From Pyropia haitanensis (taxonomy: Eukaryota > Rhodophyta > Bangiophyceae > Bangiales > Bangiaceae), in contig SDUX01000141.1 of NCBI GenBank assembly GCA_008729055.1, forward strand, positions 1 to 12,990: a DNA stretch of 12,990 bases. Reading direction: 5' to 3'. Both the position numbers and the translations under genes were made by a program. Below, in pieces: positions 1-8,036 of the stretch (position 1 is the stretch's first letter; every line of letters starts with the position of its first letter). Below the pieces are notes generated by a model. That model saw only the letters and a list, made by a program, of their open reading frames with translations. It made no database searches and was not told the origin of the DNA.

Positions 1-480
1 TGGGGTGGTCGGCCGCTTCTCACCCACTTTTGCCCACTGTTGCCCACTTTTGCCCACTTAGCGTGTACAGCAATGCAGCACGCGCTCCGGCGGCCGAATT
101 GGCTTGCCATGCTTTATTCCAGCCATACATCCGCCCGCTCGATGTCCGAGCTTCCACCCGCACCGTCGTGCATGGGGTGGTTGGCCGACCCGTTCGTTGG
201 CGCGTCCGTTGGATGCAACGAGCGTTTTGTGGAGCGCCGGTTTCCACGTGTCAATTTTGTGGAATGGTTTTTGCCACGTGGGGGTCCCGACAGCCAGGTG
301 TGACGGTCGGCGACAAAAGTTCCGCCCTCAACCGTCCACGCCAGTGTGACGGGCGGAACGCGCAGGGGACAGTTTGGGTGGCGGGGCGCACTTTGTGGCC
401 ACTGTTGGACCACTTTCTGGCGACTTTCACGTGAATTTTCTTTGCAGTTATGGAAAGTTCTTGCCCCCAATTGCCCATTT

Positions 481-577
481 GTGTCCTAATTTGGCCCCCT
501 TTTTGCCCACTTTTTGCCCACTTCTTACCCACTTCCTACCCACTTGTGCCCACTTTTGCCCACTTTTGCCCACTTTT
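481..577. repeat. TTTTGCCCAC-type minisatellite within the array unit
   Basis: Nine to ten imperfect copies of a 10-11 bp motif follow one another: TTTTGCCCAC, TTCTTACCCAC, TTCCTACCCAC, TTGTGCCCAC, then TTTTGCCCAC several times. The run recurs at the same place in units 2 (about 1170-1265) and 3 (about 1860-1955). Shorter runs precede the other half-unit at 27-60, 709-747, 1399-1437 and 2088-2125. Read on the minus strand it is a G-rich repeat of GTGGGCAAAA. Confidence 0.85.
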
Positions 578-874
578 GCGTCTACAGCGATGCTGCACAC
601 GATCCGGCGGCCGAATTGGCGCGCATCCTTCATTCCAGCCATAGATCCACCCGCTCGATGTCCGAGGTTCGACCCCACGGTCGTGCATGGGGTGGTCGGC
701 CGCTTCTCACCCACTTTTGCCCACTGTTGCCCACTTTTGCCCACTTTAGCGTGTACAGCAATGCAGCACGCGCTCCGGCGGCCGAATTGGCTTGCATGCT
801 TTATTCCAGCCATACATCCGCCCGCTCGACGTCCGAGCTTCCACCCGCACCGTCGTGCATGGGGTGGTTGGCCG
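578..874. repeat. Two diverged tandem halves (offset 171 bp) inside each 689-bp unit
   Basis: Bases 578-702 and 749-874 align at an offset of 171 bp with roughly 85 percent identity by eye. Shared blocks are CGGCGGCCGAATTGGC, ATTCCAGCCATA and GTCGTGCATGGGGTGGT. Each half is preceded by a run of TTTTGCCCAC or TGTTGCCCAC decamers. The pair recurs in every unit, so an old duplication of about 171 bp was later amplified as part of the larger unit. The other 350 bp or so of each unit has no second copy that I can see. Confidence 0.85.
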
Positions 875-2125
875 ACCCGTTCGTTGGCGCGTCCGTTGGA
901 TGCAACGAGCGTTTTGTGGAGCGCCGGTTTCCACGTGTCAATTTTGTGGAATGGTTTTTTGCCACGTGGGGGTCCCGACAGCCAGGTGTGACGGTCGGCG
1001 ACAAAAGTTCCGCCCTCACACCGTCCACGCCAGTGTGACGGGCGGAACGCGCAGGGGACAGTTTGGGTGGCGGGGCGCACTTTGTGGCCACTGTTGGACC
1101 ACTTTCTGGCGACTTTCACGTGAATTTTCTTTGCAGTTATGGAAAGTTCTTGCCCCCAATTGCCCATTTGTGTCCTAATTTGGCCCCCTTTTTGCCCACT
1201 TTTTGCCCACTTCTTACCCACTTCCTACCCACTTGTGCCCACTTTTGCCCACTTTTGCCCACTTTTGCGTCTACAGCGATGCTGCACACGATCCGGCGGC
1301 CGAATTGGCGCGCATCCTTCATTCCAGCCATAGATCCACCCGCTCGATGTCCGAGGTTCGACCCCCACGGTCGTGCATGCGGTGGTAGGCCGCTTCTCAC
1401 CCACTTTTGCCCACTGTTGCCCACTTTTGCCCACTTTAGCGTGTACAGCAATGCAGCACGCGCTCCGGCGGCCGAATTGGCTTGCATGCTTTATTCCAGC
1501 CATACATCCGCCCGCTCGACGTCCGAGCTTCCACCCGCACCGTCGTGCATGGGGTGGTTGGCCGACCCGTTCGTTGGCGCGTCCGTTGGATGCAACGAGC
1601 GTTTTGTGGAGCGCCGGTTTCCACGTGTCAATTTTGTGGAATGGTTTTTGCCACGTGGGGGTCCCGACAGCCAGGTGTGACGGTCGGCGACAAAAGTTCC
1701 GCCCTCACACCGTCCACGCCAGTGTGACGGGCGGAACGCGCAGGGGACAGTTTGGGTGGCGGGGCGCACTTTGTGGCCACTGTTGGACCACTTTCTGGCG
1801 ACTTTCACGTGAATTTTCTTTGCAGTTATGGAAAGTTCTTGCCCCCAATTGCCCATTTGTGTCCTAATTTGGCCCCCTTTTTGCCCACTTTTTGCCCACT
1901 TCTTACCCACTTCCTACCCACTTGTGCCCACTTTTGCCCACTTTTGCCCACTTTTGCGTCTACAGCGATGCTGCACACGATCCGGCGGCCGAATTGGCGC
2001 GCATCCTTCATTCCAGCCATAGATCCACCCGCTCGATGTCCGAGGTTCGACCCCCACGGTCGTGCATGCGGTGGTAGGCCGCTTCTCACCCACTTTTGCC
2101 CACTGTTGCCCACTTTTGCCCACTT

Positions 2126-2358
2126 CCACCCCCCCCAGCCGCCACCACCACCACCACCATCACCACCACTACCCCCCCCCTCCCACCCCTCGCACCCCTC
2201 CCCCCACCCCCACACCCCCCCGCGCCGCCCACCCGCCCCGCGGCGGCAATGAGGCACCCGCCCACGCCCAGTACCGCCACCCACAGCTCCTGCTCGGCCG
2301 ATACCGCGCCACACCCCGCCGTGTGGGCGGCGGGGTAGGAGAAAATGGGGGGCTTCCC
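2126..2358. other. C-rich low-complexity DNA between the array and the GC-rich ORF
   Basis: This stretch holds a CCA/CAC microsatellite (about 2139-2170) and many C runs. I see no convincing gene, RNA gene or mobile-element end. Beyond 2359 it runs into a C23 homopolymer (2373-2395) whose length is likely to be uncertain in any assembly. Confidence 0.6.
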
Positions 2359-3703
2359 CTACTCCCCCCCCGCCCCCCCCCCCCCCCCCCCCCCCGGGCG
2401 GGCGGCGAGCAGCCCGCGCAGGTGGCCCCCCGCCAGCTGCCGCAGCGCCCCCGCCGCCAGCAGCGCTCCCGCCGCGGCGGGGGAGGCGGCGGCCAGCCGC
2501 GCCACCGCCGTCGCCACCGCCGCCACCGCCGCCACCGCCGCCGGCTCCTGGCCTCGGTCCAGGCCGCCGCCGTTGCGGGCCGAGGAGGCGGCGGCCGCCG
2601 CCGCCCCCGCCAGGCACTCGAGGAGGGCGGGGGTCACGGCGGAGACGCGGGCCGCCGCCTCGGCGGCGTCGCGCCCCGCACCCAGGACGGAGGCCACCGC
2701 GACCATGGCGGGAGCAACCGCGGGCGCCAGGCCCGGCGCCCGCGCCGCCGCCGCCGCCGCCGCCGCAAACGCCACCGCCGCGGACCGCCCCGGGTCGGCG
2801 TTGTCATCGTCACCATTGTCGCCGTCGCCGCCGCCGCCGCCACACCCGGCAATAGCGGGGGCCACCGCCACGGCGCCGGCGAGGAGGAGGTCCCCAACCG
2901 CCCCCACGAGCGCCACCGGCAGCGCGCCGCCGCGGGTGCCCACGGTGGCGGGGAAGGTGGGGGCCGCGGCATCCCCTTCCGCCGCCACCGTGCCGGGCGG
3001 CGACCACCTGCCGCCGCCGCCGCCGCCCCCGCCGCCGCCGCCGCCACTGCCGCCCGCGGCGGGCACCACCACCACGGGGACGCCCAGCGCGGCAACGGCC
3101 GCCGCCACCGCCGCCGCGATCGCCCCCTGCACCGCGTCGCGGTCGGCAGGGACGGCAGCCCGGACCGGGCTCCTTTCCCCCACGCGCCCACCCGGGCGGG
3201 CAGACGCCACGCCGCCACCCCACTCCCCCCCCCCCCCCCCCTCGGCGGCGGCGCCTCCGCCGCTGCCCCCCTCCACCAGCGCCCGCAGCAGCAGCGCCGC
3301 CACGGCAGCGGTCACGCCCACCCCCGTCGGCAACACGGCGGTGGCCACCACGGGCGGCGGCGGACACCCGCGGGCGGGGCACCACCACCCCCTCACGTCA
3401 GCCTCGGCGCCGGGCCAGGCAGGGGCGGCGGCGGCGGCGGCGGCGGCGCTCGCCCCGCCCGGTACACCCCCGCCCCCCAGCCCCGCGAGCGCCAGCAGGA
3501 AGGCGGGGCCCCAAAACGCGGCGCCCGCCGCGGTCGCCACCGCCGGCGCCGCGGCGGCCGCGACGCAGGCCCAGAGGACGGGCACCGCCGCCGCCCCCGG
3601 GAATGCCCCCCCCACGGGGGTGCCCCTGGTGCCACTTCCCCCCACCCCCACGCCCCCCCCCCTCCCCCCCCGCCGCTGCAGCCGCCGCCGCCGCCTGCAC
3701 CAT
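2359..3703 (-). CDS. Candidate host gene, Ala/Gly/Val/Leu-rich protein of unknown function
   Basis: One minus-strand frame is open from 3702 to the TAG at 2361-2359, about 447 codons. I prefer it over the other open frames because its A/T bases fall mainly at codon position 2, as expected for real genes in very GC-rich DNA, and because it gives hydrophobic stretches rather than poly-Arg/His or poly-Pro. Visible parts are an N-terminal region with one or two possible membrane segments (around PAFLLALAGLGG), poly-Gly linkers, an acidic patch DGDNGDDDNADPG, and Ala-rich helices in the last 150 residues that vaguely resemble ARM/HEAT repeats. There is no ATG at the open frame's 5' end. The only nearby ATG (3703-3701, reading MVQAAAA) is in another frame, and an indel in the C runs at 3652-3671 would be needed to join it. 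The stop follows a poly-C run. It could be a real gene with homopolymer errors, an exon, or chance in GC-rich DNA. No function is assigned. Confidence 0.35.
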
Positions 3704-3950
3704 CAACGGCGGCCTCGTCGGCCGCGGCCCCCCCCCTGTAGCAGTACGGCTACGCCGACCCACAACTTGTGGGGGCGGAACACGCACGCTCGGGTCCCAA
3801 CTTGGAACACCGGAAGCAACCCGTGCAACACCAACACGCGACTTGCGTGTGACGAGTGGCCGACTCGCCAAGGCACGAACAAGATGTGTCGGAGCCAGAC
3901 GGAGTTTACTTCGCAGCCAAGGGGGGCCCTCCCCGCCTTGCTGTCCCGCG

Positions 3951-3957
3951 CATATAA
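3951..3957 (-). promoter_or_regulatory. Possible TATA box of the LTR promoter
   Basis: On the minus strand GGGGTTATATGCGCGGG lies about 300 nt into the LTR. A second AT-rich candidate, CCTTTTTATTGGG, is at 4025-4037. Either could position the element's transcription start. The choice is inference. In the 5' LTR the first candidate is at 12955-12961. Confidence 0.4.
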
Positions 3958-3963
3958 CCCCTC

Positions 3964-3987
3964 GTGTGCACGCATGCGCGCGCACAC
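3964..3987. other. 24-bp perfectly alternating purine-pyrimidine tract in the LTR (possible Z-DNA former)
   Basis: From GTGTGCACG to GCGCACAC every step alternates purine and pyrimidine, and most are GC or GT/AC steps, the classical Z-DNA-prone composition. It lies directly upstream (element sense) of the TATA-like sequence. The same tract ends the window in the other LTR (12967-12990). Confidence 0.7.
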
Positions 3988-4257
3988 CCCTCGCAAAACA
4001 CGCAAAAAATGAACACTCAGACCACCCAATAAAAAGGCTCCACAATCAAAGCAAGCAAGCGTAGAAATCCGTCTGGCTCCCGCGCAAAAATCCCCAAGAT
4101 ACGAACCACTGCAATACTCTGCAAATGGGGTGCCGAAAGTCCCAGTCGGAATTTCGAGCTGAAATCGGAATATTTCACTCATGGGTCGGGTGAAATCCAA
4201 TCTCAATTCTGAGCCACTTGCTCCGAATATTCAAACCCAGATTCGGGGTTTGTCACA

Positions 4258-4270
4258 TTTCCCCCTCCTC
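4258..4270 (-). other. Polypurine tract (PPT)
   Basis: On the minus strand GAGGAGGGGGAAA is directly followed by the TGTGAC start of the 3' LTR. This is the expected position and composition for the plus-strand primer of reverse transcription, and it fixes the inner LTR boundary. Confidence 0.92.
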
Positions 4271-4652
4271 AACAGTCCAGCCGTCCCGGCGGACGTCCAA
4301 TCATCTGCCACTTGCAGATCTCCCGGGGGGTGGTGAGATTGCATCTCCCCAGGTAGGGGGGGCTAAGGATACGAGGATCACAACTCGTGACGCTCGCACC
4401 TCATTGGGTGGACGGAAAGATCTGGCCCAGTGTCGTGAGGGACACGTAGGGGCCGGGGGCGCCACGCCCACACACGCGTGTCGCGCGGGCCCGCCCGCGC
4501 CCGGGGCGGTCGAGCACATCTCGTGGCCCGGGTCGCGTGGGCCGTGCCAGGGGGGGGGGCTAGTGCAGTGTCCGCCCGCACCCCCCCCCTTCCACATAAC
4601 CTCCCGCGAGGGGTGGGGCGTGGTGACTCATCACCCCCCTCCCTCCGAGGGC

Positions 4653-4795
4653 CTGGCGTGCCGCCTTGGCACGCCGGGTGCGGGGCGTGGCGTACCGCCT
4701 GGGCACGCCACACGCGGGGCGCGGGGTGTGCTCACTCGGCAAACCTCGTGCAGGGTGCGGGGTGTGCCCACTCGGCACACCTCGCACATAACGGG
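4653..4795. repeat. Four imperfect tandem copies of a ~36-bp hairpin unit
   Basis: Units start near 4653, 4686, 4727 and 4762, share GTGCGGGG/GCGCGGG spacers, and each carries an inverted repeat. Copy 1 has an 8-bp perfect stem GGCGTGCC with loop GCCTT (4655-4675). Copy 4 has a 7-bp stem GTGTGCC with loop CACTC (4762-4780). Copies 2 and 3 have the same layout with mismatched stems. This shows hairpin units being duplicated and then diverging or being perfected. Confidence 0.7.
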
Positions 4796-5039
4796 CACCT
4801 CCTCCTGTTGCTGTTCCTGGGAGTTTCCAGGGACACGCAGGAGGAGTATCTCCAGGGGGGCACCGAGCCAACTGGGCTCGGGCTCCTCAGGTGCCGGGGG
4901 GGGGCGGGGGGTGAGTTGCCACACCGCCCCCATATCCGTCGCCTCACCCCAGGTCGGGGTGACGCTTCCCCCGGGGTGGAAGTTTTCCCCCGGGGCTGTC
5001 CGGTCGGGGCGCTTCTCCCCTTTTCTTTCCCCTTTTACC

Positions 5040-5510
5040 CCTTGGTGTCTGGGGTGCGGGGTGGCGGTCGGGGCGCTGCTCCGCCCTTCCCGGCCCCTGT
5101 GTCGGGCGCGCGCTCCCCTCCCTCCTCGGTCGGGTGTGGGTCTTCCCTTCCTCCTGCGGCGTCGTGCGGCCGTCGGCGGGTGGTGCTTTCTCTTCTTCCC
5201 GTGGGTCGGGTGGCCGGCGGTCGGGGTGTTGTCTCCCTCTTCCTGCGCCGCTGTGTCGGGCGGCCGGCGGTCGGGGTGGTGTCTCGTCCGTTCTTGGTGG
5301 GGGGGTGGTGTTGTCCTCCTCCTCCGCCTTTGGCTCGAGCGGCCGGCGGTCGGCGTGTGTCTCCCTCCCCTTCCTCTGGGTCGGGCGCTCGTCGGTGGGG
5401 CGTGTGTCGTCCCTGTCCGCCTCTGTGTCGGGCGGCTGTCCGTGGGGGTGCTGCTTTCTCTTCCGCCCCTGGGTCGGGCGGCCGTCGGTGGGGGTGACGC
5501 GAGTCGGTTC
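5040..5510. repeat. Diverged GC-rich minisatellite in the 3' spacer
   Basis: A block like GTCGGGCGGCCGGCGGTCGG, followed by GGTGNTGTCT and a C/T-rich stretch, recurs at about 5105, 5165, 5205, 5252, 5335, 5388, 5427 and 5473, at intervals of roughly 40-85 bp. Copies are diverged and unequal in length. It ends at the C13 run. Confidence 0.75.
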
Positions 5511-5619
5511 CCCCCCCCCCCCATCATTATTTTTTTTTTTTTTTTTTCTTTTGTCTTTTTATGTGCTTGAGTCGGGGGAGGTGTTACGGGTCGTGGGTGG
5601 AGTCGTCCCACTTCCCGCG

Positions 5620-5743
5620 GAGCTCGCCCTCGCCAAGTCGGTCAAGGGGTGGTGACGGGGGGCGTGGGTCGTGTCCCCCCTCCAGAGCTCTACATCACCA
5701 AGTTGGTCAAGATGTCGGCGGGGGCGTGGGTCGTGTCCCCCCC
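5620..5743. repeat. 65-bp direct duplication beside the integrase 3' end
   Basis: 5620-5680 and 5685-5743 share GAGCTC, then CCAAGT[C/T]GGTCAAG, then GGCGTGGGTCGTGTCCCCC at a 65-bp offset. A weaker third piece (GGGTCGTGGGTGGAGTCGTCCCA) lies at 5588-5610. Confidence 0.75.
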
Positions 5744-5862
5744 TTAATGATCAAGAAGAATTTTGTTTTGTTGGTATCGACTGTGACACCTCCCCCCTAC
5801 TTGACTCAGTGGGGGGAGTCATCCCCCTCCCCGACTTTGGGGTGGGGGTGACGTACCTCTGG

Positions 5863-7485
5863 CTACGTCGCCTGAGTTGGGCGACGCCTCATAGGTATTT
5901 TTGCCACGTGGCAATACCGACGGACCTTCTCAGTTGGAAGGTCCTCCACATATTCCCATGTGTCGGACTCCGACCCATACCCAAACCATCTGACACGGAG
6001 CATGAGTCGCCCCGATTCATCGTACCCGTGTCCGACGAATTTATCGAACACGGCTTCCATTGGCTTATTGGAAGTTGACGGCAAGGCTGGGACTTGCCAT
6101 GCCTTGAGTGCCCGAGCCCAAGCTGGGTCTCCCTCGGGTGGTTCGGGAGCGCGAGTTGCGTGATTCCCATTGATGGTACGGATGCCATCGTCACTCTCGA
6201 TGGTCAACCGACGCCCATCCGTCTTCAATATTTGATATGGTCCCAGAGTCTTGAAGACCAATTTCCCGCCCGGTTTGTCATGGGCATTCACGTACACCCA
6301 CTCTCCAACTCGGAGGGGGGTACGTCGACTCCGAACTCGGATGTCGAAATTCTTTTTGTACCTCGCCTGCGCCTTGTCCATGGTCTTCTGGACAAGGGGT
6401 ATCATCTCTTCCAACTTATGGAGGAGGGCGGCCTTAGCTTGACCCGGAGTTTGGGTCGACGCGTCACCCTCAGTCTGGGTGAGGCGTTCAATGGCCACTG
6501 GCTTGAGTCGCCGTGGACATACAAAGGCAAACGGTGCCTCTCCCGTGCTACTGTGCACTTGGGAGTTGTACGCTGTCACGAGCAGTGACGCGTAGCGCGC
6601 CCATGTGACTACATGGTCGTGCACATAGTGACGCAACTGGCGCACTAGTGTCTTATTGAAGCGCTCCACCTGCCCATTAGTCTGGGGGTGGTACGGGGTG
6701 GCGTAGTTTGTTTCCACCCCGAGCATCTTCAGGACTCCCTGGTATAGGACGGACGCGAACTGCGGTCCGTTGTCCGAAAGGACAGAGTCCGGGATACCAT
6801 AACTGGCTATCCAGACGTCGAGCAACTCGCTCAAGACGTCCAAGGCAGTGGTGTCCTTGAGTGGGGCCACCCGTGTGAGCTTAGTAAAGCGATCACACAT
6901 CACCAGAAGGTACTCATACCCTTCTGGTGTCCGAGGCAGTGGACCAAGTAGGTCCACAGCAATCGCTGCGAACGGCTCCGTCGCAGGGAAGAGGCGCATA
7001 GTGGACGTCTCTCTGGCCTCCATGAGTCGGTTTTGTGCGCAAGTCGCGCACGAGGCCACATGCCCATACACATCAGCCACAAGTGATGGCCAATAATATT
7101 TTTTCCTCAGGGTCTGATATAACTTAGTCGACCCTGGGTGGGCACCCAACGGTGAGGAGTGTTCCCGTTGGAGGATGTCCTTCCTCAGACTCTCAGGAAC
7201 AACAACTTGTTGTTCTCCTTGGGTATGTCCCCGCCGGCATAAAATGCCGTCTTCACTCAAGAAGAACCGAGTTGGTTCGGGACTGTCCAACTCCTTCTTG
7301 AGTTGCTGACAGAGTTTGTCAGACTCTTGTACCTGGACGAGTTTGTCCTTAGGCAGGGGTAGGAGGCGGGCCATCTCCGGCCGCCTCGGGTCGAGTACTG
7401 ACCCTGACCGTGTGGTGACTCCCACATGAGGGATTTCCTCTGGGATGGGAACTGAGTCGTACCCATCCGCCGGTATGCGTGACAT
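5863..7485 (-). CDS. pol: Pol segment: integrase with C-terminal chromodomain
   Basis: It catalyses insertion of the cDNA into the host genome. Residues are counted from the internal Met at 7485. An HHCC zinc-binding region has H109, H116, C146 and C149. The DDE core has D178 (AVDLLGPL), D238 (SDNGPQF) and E274 (GQVERFN), giving D-35-E spacing. A GPY/F-like motif, KTLGPYQIL, lies at 412-420. A chromodomain spans about 478-530, with the hallmark aromatic run LRVRWFGYGSESDTWEYVEDL. Chromodomains of chromoviruses are thought to guide integration to marked chromatin. The frame continues from RNase H without a break after the TGA at 7572, so this Met is not a real start; the family makes one polyprotein cut by the element protease. 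It ends with TAG at 5865-5863. All catalytic residues are intact. It is only expressed if ribosomes or recombination get past the upstream damage. Confidence 0.95.
   Translation of the reverse strand: MSRIPADGYDSVPIPEEIPHVGVTTRSGSVLDPRRPEMARLLPLPKDKLVQVQESDKLCQQLKKELDSPEPTRFFLSEDGILCRRGHTQGEQQVVVPESLRKDILQREHSSPLGAHPGSTKLYQTLRKKYYWPSLVADVYGHVASCATCAQNRLMEARETSTMRLFPATEPFAAIAVDLLGPLPRTPEGYEYLLVMCDRFTKLTRVAPLKDTTALDVLSELLDVWIASYGIPDSVLSDNGPQFASVLYQGVLKMLGVETNYATPYHPQTNGQVERFNKTLVRQLRHYVHDHVVTWARYASLLVTAYNSQVHSSTGEAPFAFVCPRRLKPVAIERLTQTEGDASTQTPGQAKAALLHKLEEMIPLVQKTMDKAQARYKKNFDIRVRSRRTPLRVGEWVYVNAHDKPGGKLVFKTLGPYQILKTDGRRLTIESDDGIRTINGNHATRAPEPPEGDPAWARALKAWQVPALPSTSNKPMEAVFDKFVGHGYDESGRLMLRVRWFGYGSESDTWEYVEDLPTEKVRRYCHVAKIPMRRRPTQAT
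5896..6054 (-). other. Chromodomain-coding segment
   Basis: These are integrase residues about 478-530. The pattern of three short strands followed by a helix, with W-x-G-Y-x-x-x-x-D-T-W-E, matches chromodomains at the C terminus of chromoviral integrases. The segment also contains a 14-bp perfect palindrome, TTGCCACGTGGCAA (5902-5915), and an 8-bp hairpin (5922-5944). Confidence 0.88.
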
Positions 7486-8017
7486 CGCGTCCGCAACCGC
7501 ATGTTTATGACCCGACTTATACTCAACGTCGAAGTCAAACTCAGCGAGGCGAAGTCGCCATCGATTGAGTCAATTGTTCGAGCACGCTGTAGTGGTAAGT
7601 ATCCACTTCAGGGCTCGGTGATCACATCGAACGAGGAACCTCCCTCCTTCGATGTAGGGTCGTAGCATGGTGACTGCCCATACTACGCCCAGGCCTTCCA
7701 GCTCCGTCACAGTGTAGTTCTTCTGTGCCGGGGACAGGCCCTTACTGTAGTAGCCCACGGGCAGGTACTCGCCCGTGGTCTGTTGTTGGAGCAAGCAACA
7801 ACCAAGTTGGTCGTAACTCGCGTCCACATCAATGATGTAATGGCCCCCGAGTCTGGGGATGGCCAACACCGGCGGGTTGCAAAGAAGTTCTTTCAACCTC
7901 TCAAACGCTTCTCGCTCCTCTTGGGTCGGAGGGTCGAGGCGCTTGGGCCGCTTGGGACTTACCAAGCGGTTCAAGGGTGCAGACACTTTGGCAAAGTTCG
8001 CCGTGAAGCGTCTGTAC
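7486..8017 (-). pseudogene. pol: Pol segment: RNase H domain, interrupted by an in-frame TGA
   Basis: It removes the RNA strand of the RNA/DNA hybrid during reverse transcription. After the nested transposon the frame resumes with RRFTANFAKVSAPLNRL, the connection that normally follows FLGMCNVYR of RT. RNase H acidic residues are visible: IIDVDASYDQLG (first Asp), TELEGLGVVWAV (Glu), RCDHRALKWI (Asp) and, beyond the stop, HAVADAMSR (last Asp). A TGA at 7572-7570 falls after ACSNN, and the same frame continues with LNRWRLRLAEFDF and on into integrase. The stop therefore separates the last catalytic Asp and the whole integrase from the rest. CGA to TGA (loss of Arg by CpG decay) is one possible origin. 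If this stop is real, the domain cannot be complete. Confidence 0.92.
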
Positions 8018-8036
8018 CAGGCCCTGTCATAGGTAT
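8018..8036 (+). repeat. Left terminal inverted repeat of the nested element
   Basis: CAGGCCCT is a perfect match to the other end, followed by CATA and GTAT matches with three mismatches in 19 bp. It abuts the target duplication at 8010-8017. Confidence 0.88.

Larger units (their letters stand above)
1..2125. repeat. Tandem array of a ~689-bp unit (3 full copies plus a partial fourth)
   Basis: The same landmark (TG[G/C]GGTGGT followed by GGCCGCTTCTCACCCAC) recurs at 1, 688, 1378 and 2067, giving unit lengths of 687, 690 and 689 bp. Copies differ by a few substitutions and 1-bp indels, for example in the T run near 954 and at CATGGGG versus CATGCGG. The fourth copy stops after about 59 bp at 2125, where unrelated C-rich DNA begins. 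The window opens inside a unit, so the array probably continues to the left. Long open frames run through the array on both strands, but they exist because the unit length is near a multiple of three and has few stops. They show no domain, and the same DNA reads equally well in several frames, so I do not call a gene. Satellite-like DNA is the best description. Confidence 0.95.
3737..4257 (-). repeat. 3' LTR, 521 bp
   Basis: On the minus strand it starts TGTGACAAACC at 4257, right after a polypurine tract, and ends GCTACA at 3737, giving TG...CA ends. Bases 3737-3987 match 12743-12990 with no substitution and three single-C differences (left copy has the extra C in GGAACACCGG, CTCCCCGCC and AACCCCTCG). 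It carries TATA-like sequences in the sense direction, a 24-bp alternating purine-pyrimidine tract, and four short hairpins in its last 130 bp (3759-3773, 3797-3805, 3834-3850, 3853-3867). Confidence 0.96.
4271..5862 (-). other. 1.6-kb 3' spacer of the retrotransposon, no convincing gene
   Basis: This lies between the integrase stop (5863) and the PPT. It holds short hairpins (for example 4303-4319, 4655-4675, 4762-4780), a small array of hairpin-bearing repeats, a GC-rich minisatellite, a C13 run (5510-5522) beside a T18 run (5530-5547), and a 65-bp duplication. Sense-strand frames are open but give only Arg/Pro/Thr repeats such as PTAARPRGG and no ATG at a sensible place. The length is unusual for a 3' untranslated region of this class. 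It may be element-specific or captured DNA. Confidence 0.7.

Noticed and set aside
1..2125. CRISPR array
   Set aside because: The repeats are 689-bp units and a 10-bp minisatellite without unique spacers of constant length, in eukaryotic-type DNA.
30..2252. Long open frames through the tandem array on both strands (up to about 260 codons)
   Set aside because: They repeat with the array, overlap one another in several frames, show no domain, and result from a unit length near a multiple of three. I treat them as non-coding.
2062..4012. Two plus-strand open frames of about 555 codons across the GC-rich region
   Set aside because: One is Arg/His/Gly poly-residue text and the other Ala/Pro/Ser/Thr text. 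The latter has C fixed at codon position 2 and runs on into the LTR. The minus-strand frame fits codon-position bias better.
4028..4033. AATAAA on the plus strand within the LTR as a polyadenylation signal
   Set aside because: It is antisense to the element. It could only serve plus-strand transcripts, for which there is no gene.
4218..5611. Open frames on both strands of the 3' spacer, including a sense-strand frame of 326 codons
   Set aside because: The sense frame has only a GTG at its 5' end and consists of Arg/Pro/Thr repeats produced by the minisatellite. The plus-strand frames are antisense to the element. No domain is seen.
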